Source: Polynucleobacter necessarius
Lineage (GTDB): Bacteria > Pseudomonadota > Gammaproteobacteria > Burkholderiales > Burkholderiaceae
Direction: 5' to 3'
DNA length: 64,000 bases
Assembly (NCBI RefSeq): GCF_900095215.1
Contig: NZ_LT606949.1
Span: 124,001 to 188,000 of the forward strand
Both the position numbers and the translations under genes were made by a program. Of this stretch, positions 27,987-36,375 are shown in pieces; positions within the stretch are counted from its first letter, which is position 1, and every line of letters starts with the position of its first letter. Below the pieces are notes generated by a model, which searched no databases, was not told the DNA's origin, and was given only the letters and a program-made list of their open reading frames with translations.

Positions 27987-28325
27987 ATGGCAACTGCCAA
28001 GAAAAAACCTGCTGCAAAGAAACTAGCTGCGAAGAAAAAAGTAGCTGCTAAGAAGCCTGCTGCTAAAAAAGTAGCTGCTAAGAAGCCTGCTGCTAAAAAA
28101 GTAGCTGCTAAGAAGCCTGCTGCTAAAAAAGTAGCTGCTAAGAAGCCTGCTGCTAAAAAAGTAGCTGCTAAGAAGCGTCCAGCCGCAAAAAAACGCGTAG
28201 CAAAAAAAGTAAGTAAGCCTGCTGCGAAGAAAGCGGGCTCTGCTGTAAAAAAGCCCGCGGCTAAGAAAGCTGCGCTAGCAACATCCGCCGCTGCTTGGCC
28301 CTTCCCAACTGGCACACGTCCTTAA
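27987..28325 (+). CDS. Histone H1-like Lys/Ala/Pro-rich DNA-binding protein
   Basis: The 112-residue product is almost only Lys, Ala, Pro and Val, built of AAKKPAAKK repeats like the C-terminal tail of histone H1 and bacterial H1-like proteins that coat DNA. The coding sequence contains four perfect 30-bp tandem units. It ends with a less repetitive tail (TSAAAWPFPTGTRP). GAAGGAG precedes ATG 27987. Such proteins are common in Burkholderiales and bind nucleoid DNA non-specifically; the exact role is unknown. A terminator follows directly. Confidence 0.85.
   Translation: MATAKKKPAAKKLAAKKKVAAKKPAAKKVAAKKPAAKKVAAKKPAAKKVAAKKPAAKKVAAKKRPAAKKRVAKKVSKPAAKKAGSAVKKPAAKKAALATSAAAWPFPTGTRP
28041..28175. 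repeat. Tandem 30-bp repeat in the H1-like gene
   Basis: Four identical 30-bp units (28041-28070, 28071-28100, 28101-28130, 28131-28160), each encoding VAAKKPAAKK, are followed by a half unit (28161-28175). The perfect identity at the DNA level, including silent sites, points to recent expansion by slippage or unequal recombination. Confidence 0.97.
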
Positions 28326-28355
28326 GCTTCGGCTTTAGACGGGTGTTACTAGAAG

Positions 28356-28380
28356 GGGTCTCTCACGAGACCCTTTTTTT
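28356..28380 (+). terminator. Terminator of the H1-like gene
   Basis: GGGTCTC (28356-28362) pairs perfectly with GAGACCC (28367-28373) around TCAC, followed by T7. It lies 30 bp after the stop codon. Confidence 0.92.
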
Positions 28381-28432
28381 ATTTCTGAATTGAAGATAGA
28401 CTGATTCCAGTGTGTTTTGCGATCGTTATGGA

Positions 28433-29392
28433 TTAAAAGCTAAAGTTAAACGCCGCTTTAAATTGGGCTGCGATCTCATCTTTGCTTAATTGGTGGTTTT
28501 GTGGTCCTTGATGGGTAATTTTGATTGAACCCATAAGGCTGGCAAGGCGGCCAGTGGTCTCCCAATCCATCCCGTTTTCCAATCCAAACAGCAAGCCACC
28601 ACGGAATGCGTCTCCACATCCAGTTGGATCCACTACTTTTGATGCCGGCACAGGTGGGATGGCGATAACCTTGCCACCAACATAAACGTCCGTACCTTCG
28701 GCGCCCTTGGTAACAATGAGTGCTTTAACGCGCTCAGCGACTTTTGCTAAGCTCAGCCCCGTTCTTTGAGAAAGCATTTCGCCTTCGTAGTCGTTAACTG
28801 CCAGATAGCTCGCAATATCGACTAATTCGAGGAGTTCTGGGCCATCAAACATCGGTAAGCCTTGGCCTGGATCAAAAATAAATGGAATGTTGGCATCGGC
28901 TAGTTGATGGCAGTGTTCCCACATACCTTGGCGTCCATCAGGAGCAACAATTCCGAATTTGACTGGGTCTTTGGTGTTTGTATCGCGTTCTGCCACAACT
29001 GCGGCAACTTGATTGAGGTGGGATTCGCTCATGGCGCCAGGGTGAAAAGCGGTGATCTGATTATTGGTCTGATCGGTGGTGATCATGGCCTGTGCGGTAA
29101 ATGCATTGTCAATTTGACGAATATGGCTTGCGTCAATTTTGAGTTGTTCAAGATGATTGAGATAGGGTGTCGCATCACCGCCAACGGTAGCCATGATGAT
29201 GGGGTCGCCGCCTAAAAGACTCAGGTTGTAAGCAATATTGCCAGCGCAACCGCCAAATTCACGACGCATGGTTGGTACTAAGAAGGCTACGTTCAAAATA
29301 TGAATCTGCTCAGGGAGAATTTGATCGGCAAATTTGCCTTCAAAGTTCATGATGGTGTCGTAGGCGATGGAGCCACAGATCAAGCTAGCCAT
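28433..29392 (-). CDS. PfkB-family carbohydrate/nucleoside kinase
   Basis: The 319-residue product is a ribokinase-fold kinase. It has the N-terminal substrate motif (FGGCAGNIAYNLSLLGG) and the C-terminal PfkB signature with the catalytic Asp (DPTGCGDAFRGGLL). Similar proteins in betaproteobacteria are annotated as adenosine kinase or sugar kinase; the substrate cannot be fixed by sequence alone. The start overlaps the 3' end of the PrmA fusion by 8 bp, so it is probably translated from the same acc-prm transcript. No lesion is seen. Confidence 0.88.
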   Translation of the reverse strand: MASLICGSIAYDTIMNFEGKFADQILPEQIHILNVAFLVPTMRREFGGCAGNIAYNLSLLGGDPIIMATVGGDATPYLNHLEQLKIDASHIRQIDNAFTAQAMITTDQTNNQITAFHPGAMSESHLNQVAAVVAERDTNTKDPVKFGIVAPDGRQGMWEHCHQLADANIPFIFDPGQGLPMFDGPELLELVDIASYLAVNDYEGEMLSQRTGLSLAKVAERVKALIVTKGAEGTDVYVGGKVIAIPPVPASKVVDPTGCGDAFRGGLLFGLENGMDWETTGRLASLMGSIKITHQGPQNHQLSKDEIAAQFKAAFNFSF

Positions 29393-30974
29393 AAATTACT
29401 TTCTTTCTAAAAATCGTGGGGTAAATGGGGTTTTGATAATGGTTGTAGAGGTACAGCACTTGCACTCGATATCCTGCGGCGTTCGGCGGCAAGGTGATGG
29501 GCAACTCAATTTGCAGTATCTCGCCCGAAGGAACCCCTTTTTTCAAAAAATCAGGATGTGCCTCTTGCCAAACTTGAGGTAACCATTCTTGCGGAGTGAA
29601 GCGCAGTGATTGCACCTCGGATTCTTCCGCATCAGTCAGTGTAATTTCTAAATTTGGCGGTAAAACGGTAATAGCAAGACGATTTTGTATCTGAACTTGC
29701 AATGTGGATTGATTTGCGGAGCTTTTAAGGCTCTCTCTCGCGTTTTCTGGTGAAAGTGTGGCTGAAATTATTTTCCAGGCAGAAAAATCGCTCACAGAGC
29801 GATCTAGACATCCTAGTGCGCGACAAAGTTTCGCATCGATGTGTTGTAAAACTTGAAACGCGCGCACAACAATGGCATTGGATGTTCCATCTACTCTTGG
29901 CGCTAATGCCGGGAGAAGTGAATTTCTTGAAAGATGCTCTCCAAAAACAAGCAAGAGTAATGATAACCAGATGTAGGCGGCTAACTTAAGACTTTTTTTT
30001 TGAGCAGGCGCAGCAAAAATGCTCTCGCCATCACTTTGCAATGCGGGTTTGAGGGTTCCATGCAAACAAACCCATCCCTCACTCTCTTTCCAAACAGAAA
30101 GCGTGAGCCATTGGCTGTAGGTGGCAATGACTTCTTCCGCTTGGCGCACAAGGACTCCAGATAAAACAATACGTCCGCCCATTTTCATCTTATTCACGAG
30201 CGCAGGAGCGAGCACCTGCAATGGGTTTGCCAGAATATTAGCCATCACGATGTCATATTTGGTTTCGGCAGCGAGTTCTGGCGCATCTTCATTTGGAAGT
30301 ACGAAGCGAATGATAGTGTGATTAATTTCCGCATTACTGCGAGCGGCAACCATGGCTTGCAGGTCAATATCAGTGCCAATAACAGGCTTACAACCGAGCT
30401 TTGCCGCGGCGATTGCCAAAATGCCTGAGCCGCAACCGTAATCCAGCAAGCTTTGGTTTCGTAAATTGTTTTGTTGCTCAAGCCAAAGAAGGCATAAGTG
30501 CGTAGTGGGGTGGCTACCTGTGCCAAATGCCAGTCCTGGATCAACCGCGAGACAAATCGCATTGGGGTCGGTGGGGGCATCGTGCCAAGAAGGCACAGCC
30601 CATATCCGTTCGCCAATCTGCATGGGTGCGAATTGACTTTGCGTCAGTCTCACCCAATCCTGCTCTTCAACGGTTTTTTCTTGTGGAGGGGATAAGTGGA
30701 AACCCGCTTCTTTTAGCGAGACAAGAAGTTCGGGAATAAATTCCGCGCTGCCAGATGCATCAATCTCGGGATTGAAGAGGGCGCTTACCGCGGATCTATC
30801 CCAGGCTTGTACTTCGGGGGATAGTCCTGGCTCTCCGTAAAGCGGGTTTTCATCGTACCCACCAGCGGCGTCATCTTCAATGGTGACCGATAGGGCGCCC
30901 AAATCCAAGAGCGCATCACCTAATGGTTCTGCGGTTTCAGCGGCTACCGTGAATACCAGTTCACGATAAGACAT
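29385..30974 (-). CDS. prmA: PrmA-DUF3426 fusion: ribosomal protein L11 methyltransferase joined to a membrane-anchored DUF3426 segment
   Basis: Residues 1-308 are a full PrmA: N-terminal L11-recognition domain, SAM-binding LLDYGCGSGILAIAAAKLG (about 176-194), catalytic-region NILANPLQV and C-terminal EGWVCLHG. PrmA trimethylates ribosomal protein L11. The frame then continues without a stop through ALQSDGESIFAAPAQ into one membrane helix (AAYIWLSLLLLVFG, about 332-345) and a DUF3426-like domain (to 529). In related genomes DUF3426 proteins are separate, downstream of prmA, and begin with a zinc ribbon. Here that zinc ribbon is absent, so a deletion near base 30,050 probably fused the genes. 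The methyltransferase may now be tied to the membrane. Confidence 0.85.
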   Translation of the reverse strand: MSYRELVFTVAAETAEPLGDALLDLGALSVTIEDDAAGGYDENPLYGEPGLSPEVQAWDRSAVSALFNPEIDASGSAEFIPELLVSLKEAGFHLSPPQEKTVEEQDWVRLTQSQFAPMQIGERIWAVPSWHDAPTDPNAICLAVDPGLAFGTGSHPTTHLCLLWLEQQNNLRNQSLLDYGCGSGILAIAAAKLGCKPVIGTDIDLQAMVAARSNAEINHTIIRFVLPNEDAPELAAETKYDIVMANILANPLQVLAPALVNKMKMGGRIVLSGVLVRQAEEVIATYSQWLTLSVWKESEGWVCLHGTLKPALQSDGESIFAAPAQKKSLKLAAYIWLSLLLLVFGEHLSRNSLLPALAPRVDGTSNAIVVRAFQVLQHIDAKLCRALGCLDRSVSDFSAWKIISATLSPENARESLKSSANQSTLQVQIQNRLAITVLPPNLEITLTDAEESEVQSLRFTPQEWLPQVWQEAHPDFLKKGVPSGEILQIELPITLPPNAAGYRVQVLYLYNHYQNPIYPTIFRKKVIYG

Positions 30975-30990
30975 AAAGTGCTCGCATCAA

Positions 30991-32355
30991 TTAAGGTTTG
31001 CCGCGACTTGCAGCTTGGTCGTCTAAGCGATGCTCCAGGTAGTGAATGTTAGTGCCACCTTCAATGAAGTTAGGGTCGAGCATCAACTCACGATGGAGTG
31101 GCACATTGGTTGTAATGCCATCAATCACCATCTCAGAAAGCGCAATTTGCATGCGGCGTATGGCTTGCTCACGGGTATTGCCGTAAGAAATCAATTTGCC
31201 AATCATCGAGTCATAGTTTGAGGGAACCATGTAACCGCTGTAAGCGTGTGAATCTACCCGAATGCCAGGGCCACCAGGCATATGGAATGAACCAATGCGA
31301 CCAGGGCTTGGGGTAAATTTAAATGGATCTTCCGCGTTTAAGCGGCACTCAATTGCATGTCCACGGAACACTATGTCTTGCTGGCGATAACTAAGTTGCA
31401 GGCCAGCGGCAATCCGAATTTGTTCCTGAACAATATCCACCCCAGTGATCATTTCAGTAACAGGGTGCTCTACCTGAACACGTGTATTCATTTCAATGAA
31501 GGAGAATTCGCCATTTTCATAAAGAAACTCAAATGTGCCCGCGCCGCGGTAGCCGATCTTGCGACAAGCTTCTGCGCAACGCTCACCAATTTTGGCGATT
31601 AAGCGACGGTCAATACCGGGCGCTGGCGCCTCTTCAATCACTTTTTGGTGGAGACGCTGCATGGAGCAATCACGCTCGCCTAACCAAATGGCGTTGCCAT
31701 GAGTGTCGGCTAAAACCTGAATTTCTACGTGGCGAGGCTTTTCTAAAAACTTCTCCATATAGACTTCTGGGTTCCCAAAAGCACGACCAGCTTCTTCGCG
31801 CGTCATATTGACCGCGTTAAGTAAGTGCGCTTCGGTGTGTACTACACGCATACCGCGTCCACCACCACCACCAGCCGCTTTAATAATGACCGGGTAACCT
31901 ACTTTTTTAGCGGCCGCAATAATTTCTTTTGGATTGTCAGGAAGCGCCCCTTCAGATCCGGGAACGCATGGCACACCGGCTTTAATCATGGCGCGTTTAG
32001 CGGAAACCTTGCCACCCATTAGTCGAATAGATGCCGCTGTAGGTCCGATAAAGGCAAAACCTGATTTCTCAACGCGTTCCGCAAAGTCGGCGTTTTCGGA
32101 GAGGAAGCCGTAGCCTGGATGGATCGCTTCCGCATCAGTAACTTCAGCTGCAGAAATAATCGCTGGCATATTGAGGTAGCTGAGCGGAGATGGCGCTGGC
32201 CCGATACAGACAGCTTCATCGGCAAGCTTTACGTATTTCGCTTCTTTGTCTGCGGTGGAATACACCACAACAGTTTTAATTCCCAACTCGCGGCACGCGC
32301 GTTGGATGCGGAGAGCAATTTCTCCCCGATTGGAAATCAGAATCTTATCGAACAT
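30991..32355 (-). CDS. accC: AccC, biotin carboxylase subunit of acetyl-CoA carboxylase
   Basis: AccC uses ATP and bicarbonate to carboxylate biotin on AccB. The N-terminal [14 protein letters not shown], the ATP-grasp glycine loop ([12 protein letters not shown]) and the catalytic stretch with [14 protein letters not shown] are intact. At 454 residues it is full length. It is 63 bp downstream of accB and 16 bp before the PrmA fusion gene, the usual accB-accC-prmA order. Confidence 0.97.
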   Translation of the reverse strand: MFDKILISNRGEIALRIQRACRELGIKTVVVYSTADKEAKYVKLADEAVCIGPAPSPLSYLNMPAIISAAEVTDAEAIHPGYGFLSENADFAERVEKSGFAFIGPTAASIRLMGGKVSAKRAMIKAGVPCVPGSEGALPDNPKEIIAAAKKVGYPVIIKAAGGGGGRGMRVVHTEAHLLNAVNMTREEAGRAFGNPEVYMEKFLEKPRHVEIQVLADTHGNAIWLGERDCSMQRLHQKVIEEAPAPGIDRRLIAKIGERCAEACRKIGYRGAGTFEFLYENGEFSFIEMNTRVQVEHPVTEMITGVDIVQEQIRIAAGLQLSYRQQDIVFRGHAIECRLNAEDPFKFTPSPGRIGSFHMPGGPGIRVDSHAYSGYMVPSNYDSMIGKLISYGNTREQAIRRMQIALSEMVIDGITTNVPLHRELMLDPNFIEGGTNIHYLEHRLDDQAASRGKP

Positions 32356-32418
32356 GTCGGCTCTGAGTTAAGTAACGGTGAATGGAAGTAAATCTAAATA
32401 ATGATTAATGGTGATTAA

Positions 32419-32886
32419 TTAAGCGATGACGAAAAGTGGCTGGTCAAATTCAACGCCTTGACCGTTTTCGCAAAGAATTTCTTTAATCACACCAGCTTTT
32501 TCAGATTCGATCTCATTGAGTAACTTCATGGCTTCGATAATGCACAGCGTTTGACCTACTTTGACGGTATCGCCAATATTGACGAAGTTTGGAGATTCTG
32601 GATTGGGCGCGCGGTAGAAAGTGCCCACCATCGGAGACTTGGCAGTAAAGCCTGTCTCAACAGCTGGTGTTTCAGCAGCAACTGCTGCTGGAGCAGGGGC
32701 GCTAGCTGCTGGTGCAGCTTGAACCATTTGCGCTGGCGCAGGATTTGCATAAACCACCTGACCAGCAGGAGCTGGGAAACCCGCATTGACGATGCGAATA
32801 CGATCTTCCCCTTCGTTTACTTCTAATTCTGAAATACCAGATTCAGAGACTAGGTCGATTAAGGTTTTTAGTTTTCTCAGATCCAT
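32419..32886 (-). CDS. accB: AccB, biotin carboxyl carrier protein
   Basis: The N-terminal helix ([15 protein letters not shown]) is followed by a long Ala/Pro linker (about residues 40-75) and a biotinyl domain with the biotin-accepting Lys in EAMKLL. At 155 residues it is normal for BCCP. aroQ lies 46 bp upstream and accC downstream, a common order (aroQ-accB-accC). Confidence 0.97.
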   Translation of the reverse strand: MDLRKLKTLIDLVSESGISELEVNEGEDRIRIVNAGFPAPAGQVVYANPAPAQMVQAAPAASAPAPAAVAAETPAVETGFTAKSPMVGTFYRAPNPESPNFVNIGDTVKVGQTLCIIEAMKLLNEIESEKAGVIKEILCENGQGVEFDQPLFVIA

Positions 32887-32932
32887 ACGAGTGCTTCCTC
32901 TCTTGTGATTCTTTAAATAGATTTTCTTCTGT

Positions 32933-33385
32933 TTACTTCTTTAATAAGCGGGTCATTGCTGCGTGTAGCGCTAATTCATAACCAATTGCGCCAAGCCCAC
33001 AAATCACGCCTGTCGCGATGTCTGACAGGTAGGAGTGCTTGCGGAATTCTTCGCGCTGGTGAATATTGGATAAATGGACTTCGGTAAAGGGAATGGTTAC
33101 ACCGGCCAATACGTCACGAAGGGCAACGCTGGTATGGGTAAAGGCGCCTGGGTTGATGATGATGAAATCAACGCCATCTTGTTTTGCTTTTTGAATGCGG
33201 TCAATCAACTCGCCTTCGTGATTGCTTTGGTAAGTGCTGAGGTCGACAGATTGCGCTTGTGCTAGTTCGCCTAGCTTTTGGTGAATATCTTCCAAGGTTG
33301 TTTTGCCGTAAACATCGGGTTCACGAGTGCCTAATAGATTTAGGTTTGGGCCTTGAATTACGAGAATTGAAGCTTTTTTCGACAT
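32933..33385 (-). CDS. aroQ: AroQ, type II 3-dehydroquinate dehydratase
   Basis: This enzyme dehydrates 3-dehydroquinate in the shikimate pathway. The family start [16 protein letters not shown] with the catalytic Arg and Tyr, the [15 protein letters not shown] loop and the [12 protein letters not shown] stretch are all present in 150 residues. It heads the aroQ-accB-accC group. aroE of the same pathway is at 39340. The 242 bp upstream (33386-33627) hold no gene that I can see and probably its promoter. Confidence 0.96.
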   Translation of the reverse strand: MSKKASILVIQGPNLNLLGTREPDVYGKTTLEDIHQKLGELAQAQSVDLSTYQSNHEGELIDRIQKAKQDGVDFIIINPGAFTHTSVALRDVLAGVTIPFTEVHLSNIHQREEFRKHSYLSDIATGVICGLGAIGYELALHAAMTRLLKK

Positions 33386-33627
33386 AGATCCCTTATAGGC
33401 AGTTAAGCGTTAATTAATAGAAGATTTGGATTTGATCCCGCGTATAACTTCAGGCTTCTTATGCTGCAAAAGTATACCTTTATAAGGTCTGGAAAAGTTC
33501 AAAAGATTGTCTAAAAATTGGAATTTTCGAAACTTTTAAACGCAGATGTTGAAAAATACGGAGCTTATTGCTTAATTGTTGAGCAAAATTGATTATTGAT
33601 CGATGAGGGAAAATCTCTTAAAAATGC

Positions 33628-34155
33628 TTATAAAGCAGATTTAATGGCATTTCTGATGTCATCTTCGCTTATCTTTCCAAATTTACTGTAGGTTGCCTTC
33701 CCTTTGGCATTAATGATGATGGTGTAGGGGAGCGCACCTTGAGTATTTCCCATTTGCTTAGAAAGATTGCTCCCCTCTAAGCCGCCAATCATGATCTGGT
33801 AGCTAACTGGGTTTTTTTCAAGAAATTCGCGAATATTAGATGGTGAATCGATGCCGATGCCGACAAATAAGACATTTTGCCGTAGAAATTCCTTCTGTAG
33901 TTTATCTAAAGTCGGCATTTCTTCAACGCAAGGAGGGCACCAGGAGGCCCACAAGTTCACCACAAGGACTTTTCCTTGCCATTCTTCGGTATTGGCAGTT
34001 TTTCCATTTGGAGTTTGCCAAGCATTGGCAAAAAGAGCTTTTACAGCAGGATCGCTAGCCAATCCTGTTTTAGAAATCCACTGAGAAGTGAGAATTCCGC
34101 CAAGGAGTGCAATAAGACCTATTGCGGCAATCATGATCCATTGTCTGCGGTTCAC
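33628..34155 (-). CDS. TlpA-like thioredoxin-fold protein, membrane-anchored
   Basis: An N-terminal membrane helix (IMIAAIGLIALLGGIL) places the thioredoxin domain in the periplasm. The active site is WASWCPPCVEEMPTL, and a cis-Pro loop lies near LPYTIIINA. Such proteins reduce disulfides, for example in cytochrome c maturation. The start is GTG 34155 with a GGAG ribosome binding site; only 26 bp separate it from the divergent mpl start, so promoters must overlap the coding regions. The product is 175 residues and intact. Confidence 0.9.
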   Translation of the reverse strand: MNRRQWIMIAAIGLIALLGGILTSQWISKTGLASDPAVKALFANAWQTPNGKTANTEEWQGKVLVVNLWASWCPPCVEEMPTLDKLQKEFLRQNVLFVGIGIDSPSNIREFLEKNPVSYQIMIGGLEGSNLSKQMGNTQGALPYTIIINAKGKATYSKFGKISEDDIRNAIKSAL

Positions 34156-34181
34156 TGCAACTCCTTCGCTAAAATTCGCTA

Positions 34182-35580
34182 ATGCATATATATATCTTGG
34201 GCATTTGCGGTACTTTCATGGGCGGCATTGCCGCAATCGCGAGACAGGCTGGACATCGCGTTACTGGTTGCGATGCCAACGTGTATCCACCAATGAGCAC
34301 GCAGCTTGAGGCTCAAGGCATCGAACTGATTGAGGGATTTTCACCCGATCAATTATCTCAGTTTGAGACCATGCCGGATTTCATTTGTGATTGGTAATGT
34401 GGTCTCACGCGGTAATCCCCTAATGGAGGCGATTCTGAATCAAGGTTTGCCTTACATCTCTGGACCGCAATGGCTGGGGGAACAAGTTTTGTATGGCAGA
34501 CATGTTCTGGCTGTTGCGGGTACCAATGGCAAGACAACCACTTCAGCGATGTTGACTTGGATTTTGGAATTCAACGGCTATAAGCCTGGTTATCTTATTG
34601 GCGGCGTGCCTTTGAATTTCACCGTCTCCGCGCGTTTAGGCGAGAGTCAATATTTTGTCATTGAGGCCGATGAATACGACATCGCTTTTTTTGATAATCG
34701 CAGCAAGTTTGTTCACTATCGACCACGCACCGCTTTATTAAATAATTTAGAGTTTGATCACGCGGATATTTGTCCGGATCTTGCCGCAATCGAAACGCAA
34801 TTTCATCATTTGGTACGCGCCGTTCCGAGCGATGGCTTATTGGTGGTCAATGGTGAGGAGCCTGCTCTGGCTAGTGTGATTACGCGTGGCGCATGGGCTT
34901 CCGTTGAGCGCTTTTGTCAAGAGCTTACCAACGAGTGGTCTTTGATTGCTCAAGAGGCTGACGGCTTTATTGTGCGCAAGTCTGGCAAGGAAGTGGCAAC
35001 TGTGAAGTGGGAACCTGATTCAGGCGTGCTGGGTCGACATAATCAGTTAAATGCACTGGCGGCGATTGCTTCCGCAAATCATATCGGCATCTCTCCAGCA
35101 GATTTGGCACGTGCTTTGACCGAATTTAAGAACGTAAAGCGTCGTCTAGAAACTATTGGTGTCGCAAACGAGATTACGGTCTACGATGATTTTGCGCATC
35201 ACCCAACAGCGATTACTACCACTGTTGATGGTTTGCGTCGCCGTGTTGGTGAATCTCGCATGCTGGCGGTGTTGGAACCATGCTCCAACACGATGAAACT
35301 TGGCGTCATGCAGGCTCAGCTTCCTGGAAGTTTGCATGCTGCAGACAAAGTATTTGCCTATGGTGCTAATGCAGGCAAAGAATCTTTAGGTTGGGATCTG
35401 GCAGAGGTTTTATCCCCTCTCAATCAACAAGAGCAAGGTAAGGCATTTGCTTTTGTTGATCTTGATGCTTTGGTAAAGGCTGTTGCCCAGGAAGCAAGGC
35501 CGGGCGATCACATTTTGGTGATGAGCAATGGTGGGTTTGGTGGCGTACATCAAAAAATATTAAAAGCCATTGCTGCGTAG
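34182..35580 (+). pseudogene. mpl: Mpl, UDP-MurNAc:tripeptide ligase (peptidoglycan recycling), one frameshift
   Basis: Mpl ligates recycled murein tripeptide to UDP-MurNAc. The first frame (from ATG 34182) has the Mur-ligase N-domain motif YILGICGTFMGG and ends early at 34397. The second frame resumes at VIGNVVSRGNP and holds the P-loop GTNGKTTTSAML, IEADEYDIAFFD and DDFAHHPTAI down to 35580. One extra T in the run at 34384-34386 explains the shift; removing it gives about 465 continuous residues. This is the only lesion, so error or very recent loss are both possible. ampD, which feeds this pathway, is intact. Confidence 0.88.
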
Positions 35581-35638
35581 TAACAAGTATTCGTAAAAAA
35601 ACAATAGAACACACGGCAGTAAATACAGAAAGCGAAAA

Positions 35639-36373
35639 ATGGGCGATAGATTAAAAGACAAAGTGGCCATCATCACCGGTGCCGCTAAAGGCATCGGCTT
35701 TGCTACAGCCCAGCGATTTGCGCAAGAGAGTGCGCAAGTCATTATTACCGATGTGAATCAAGAGGCTGTCAACGGAGCGGCCGCGCAAACACCCAACGCC
35801 GAAGGCTACGTCATGAATGTTACGGATCGCGCCAGCATTCAAGCGGTGGTGGATCACGTAATGCAAAAACATGGGCGGATTGACATCTTGATTAATAACG
35901 CTGGCATTACGCAAGATGCGCGCTTAATTAAGATGACTGAAGCGCAGTTTGATACGGTGATTGATGTGAATTTGAAGGGTGTATTCAATTGCACCCAATT
36001 GATCGTGCCACATATGCTCGAGGCTGTCTCGGGTGCGGTTGTCAATGCTGCTAGCGTAGTGGGTCTTTATGGTAACTTTGGCCAAACGAATTACTCGGCG
36101 ACAAAATTTGGCGTCATTTGCTTGACTAAAACATGGGCTCGTGAGCTAGGCCCTAAGGGCATTCGAGTCAATGCGGTATGCCCTGGTTTTATCGCCACCG
36201 AAATGGTGAAAGCGATGCCTGACAATATTTTGCAAGATATTGAAACGCGCAGTTGGCTCGGTCGCCTAGGTACTCCCGTCGAAATGGCGAATGTGTATTT
36301 ATTCTTGGCGAGTGATGAAGCGAGCTATGTCAATGGAGTGGCATTAGAGGCCAGCGGCGGGATCTCCCTCTAA
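35639..36373 (+). CDS. Short-chain dehydrogenase, 3-oxoacyl-ACP reductase FabG-like
   Basis: The SDR fold is complete: NAD(P)-binding [16 protein letters not shown] motif ([10 protein letters not shown]), and the catalytic Ser/Tyr/Lys in [18 protein letters not shown]. The 244-residue length and C-terminal [14 protein letters not shown] resemble FabG homologues outside the main fab cluster. The substrate may be 3-oxoacyl-ACP or 3-oxoacyl-CoA (PhaB-like); sequence alone does not decide. It is followed after 2 bp by the RNase II family gene. Confidence 0.87.
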   Translation: MGDRLKDKVAIITGAAKGIGFATAQRFAQESAQVIITDVNQEAVNGAAAQTPNAEGYVMNVTDRASIQAVVDHVMQKHGRIDILINNAGITQDARLIKMTEAQFDTVIDVNLKGVFNCTQLIVPHMLEAVSGAVVNAASVVGLYGNFGQTNYSATKFGVICLTKTWARELGPKGIRVNAVCPGFIATEMVKAMPDNILQDIETRSWLGRLGTPVEMANVYLFLASDEASYVNGVALEASGGISL

Positions 36374-36375
36374 GC

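Noticed and set aside
28041..28175. Regular 30-bp repeats as a possible CRISPR array
   Set aside because: The units are directly adjacent without spacers and are in frame in a coding sequence; there are no cas genes nearby.
27797..28315. A 172-codon minus-strand frame rich in FLAAGFLAATFLAAG, resembling a membrane protein
   Set aside because: It is the antisense of the Lys/Ala repeat gene; the pattern follows from the repeat codons. No ribosome binding site or family match is visible.
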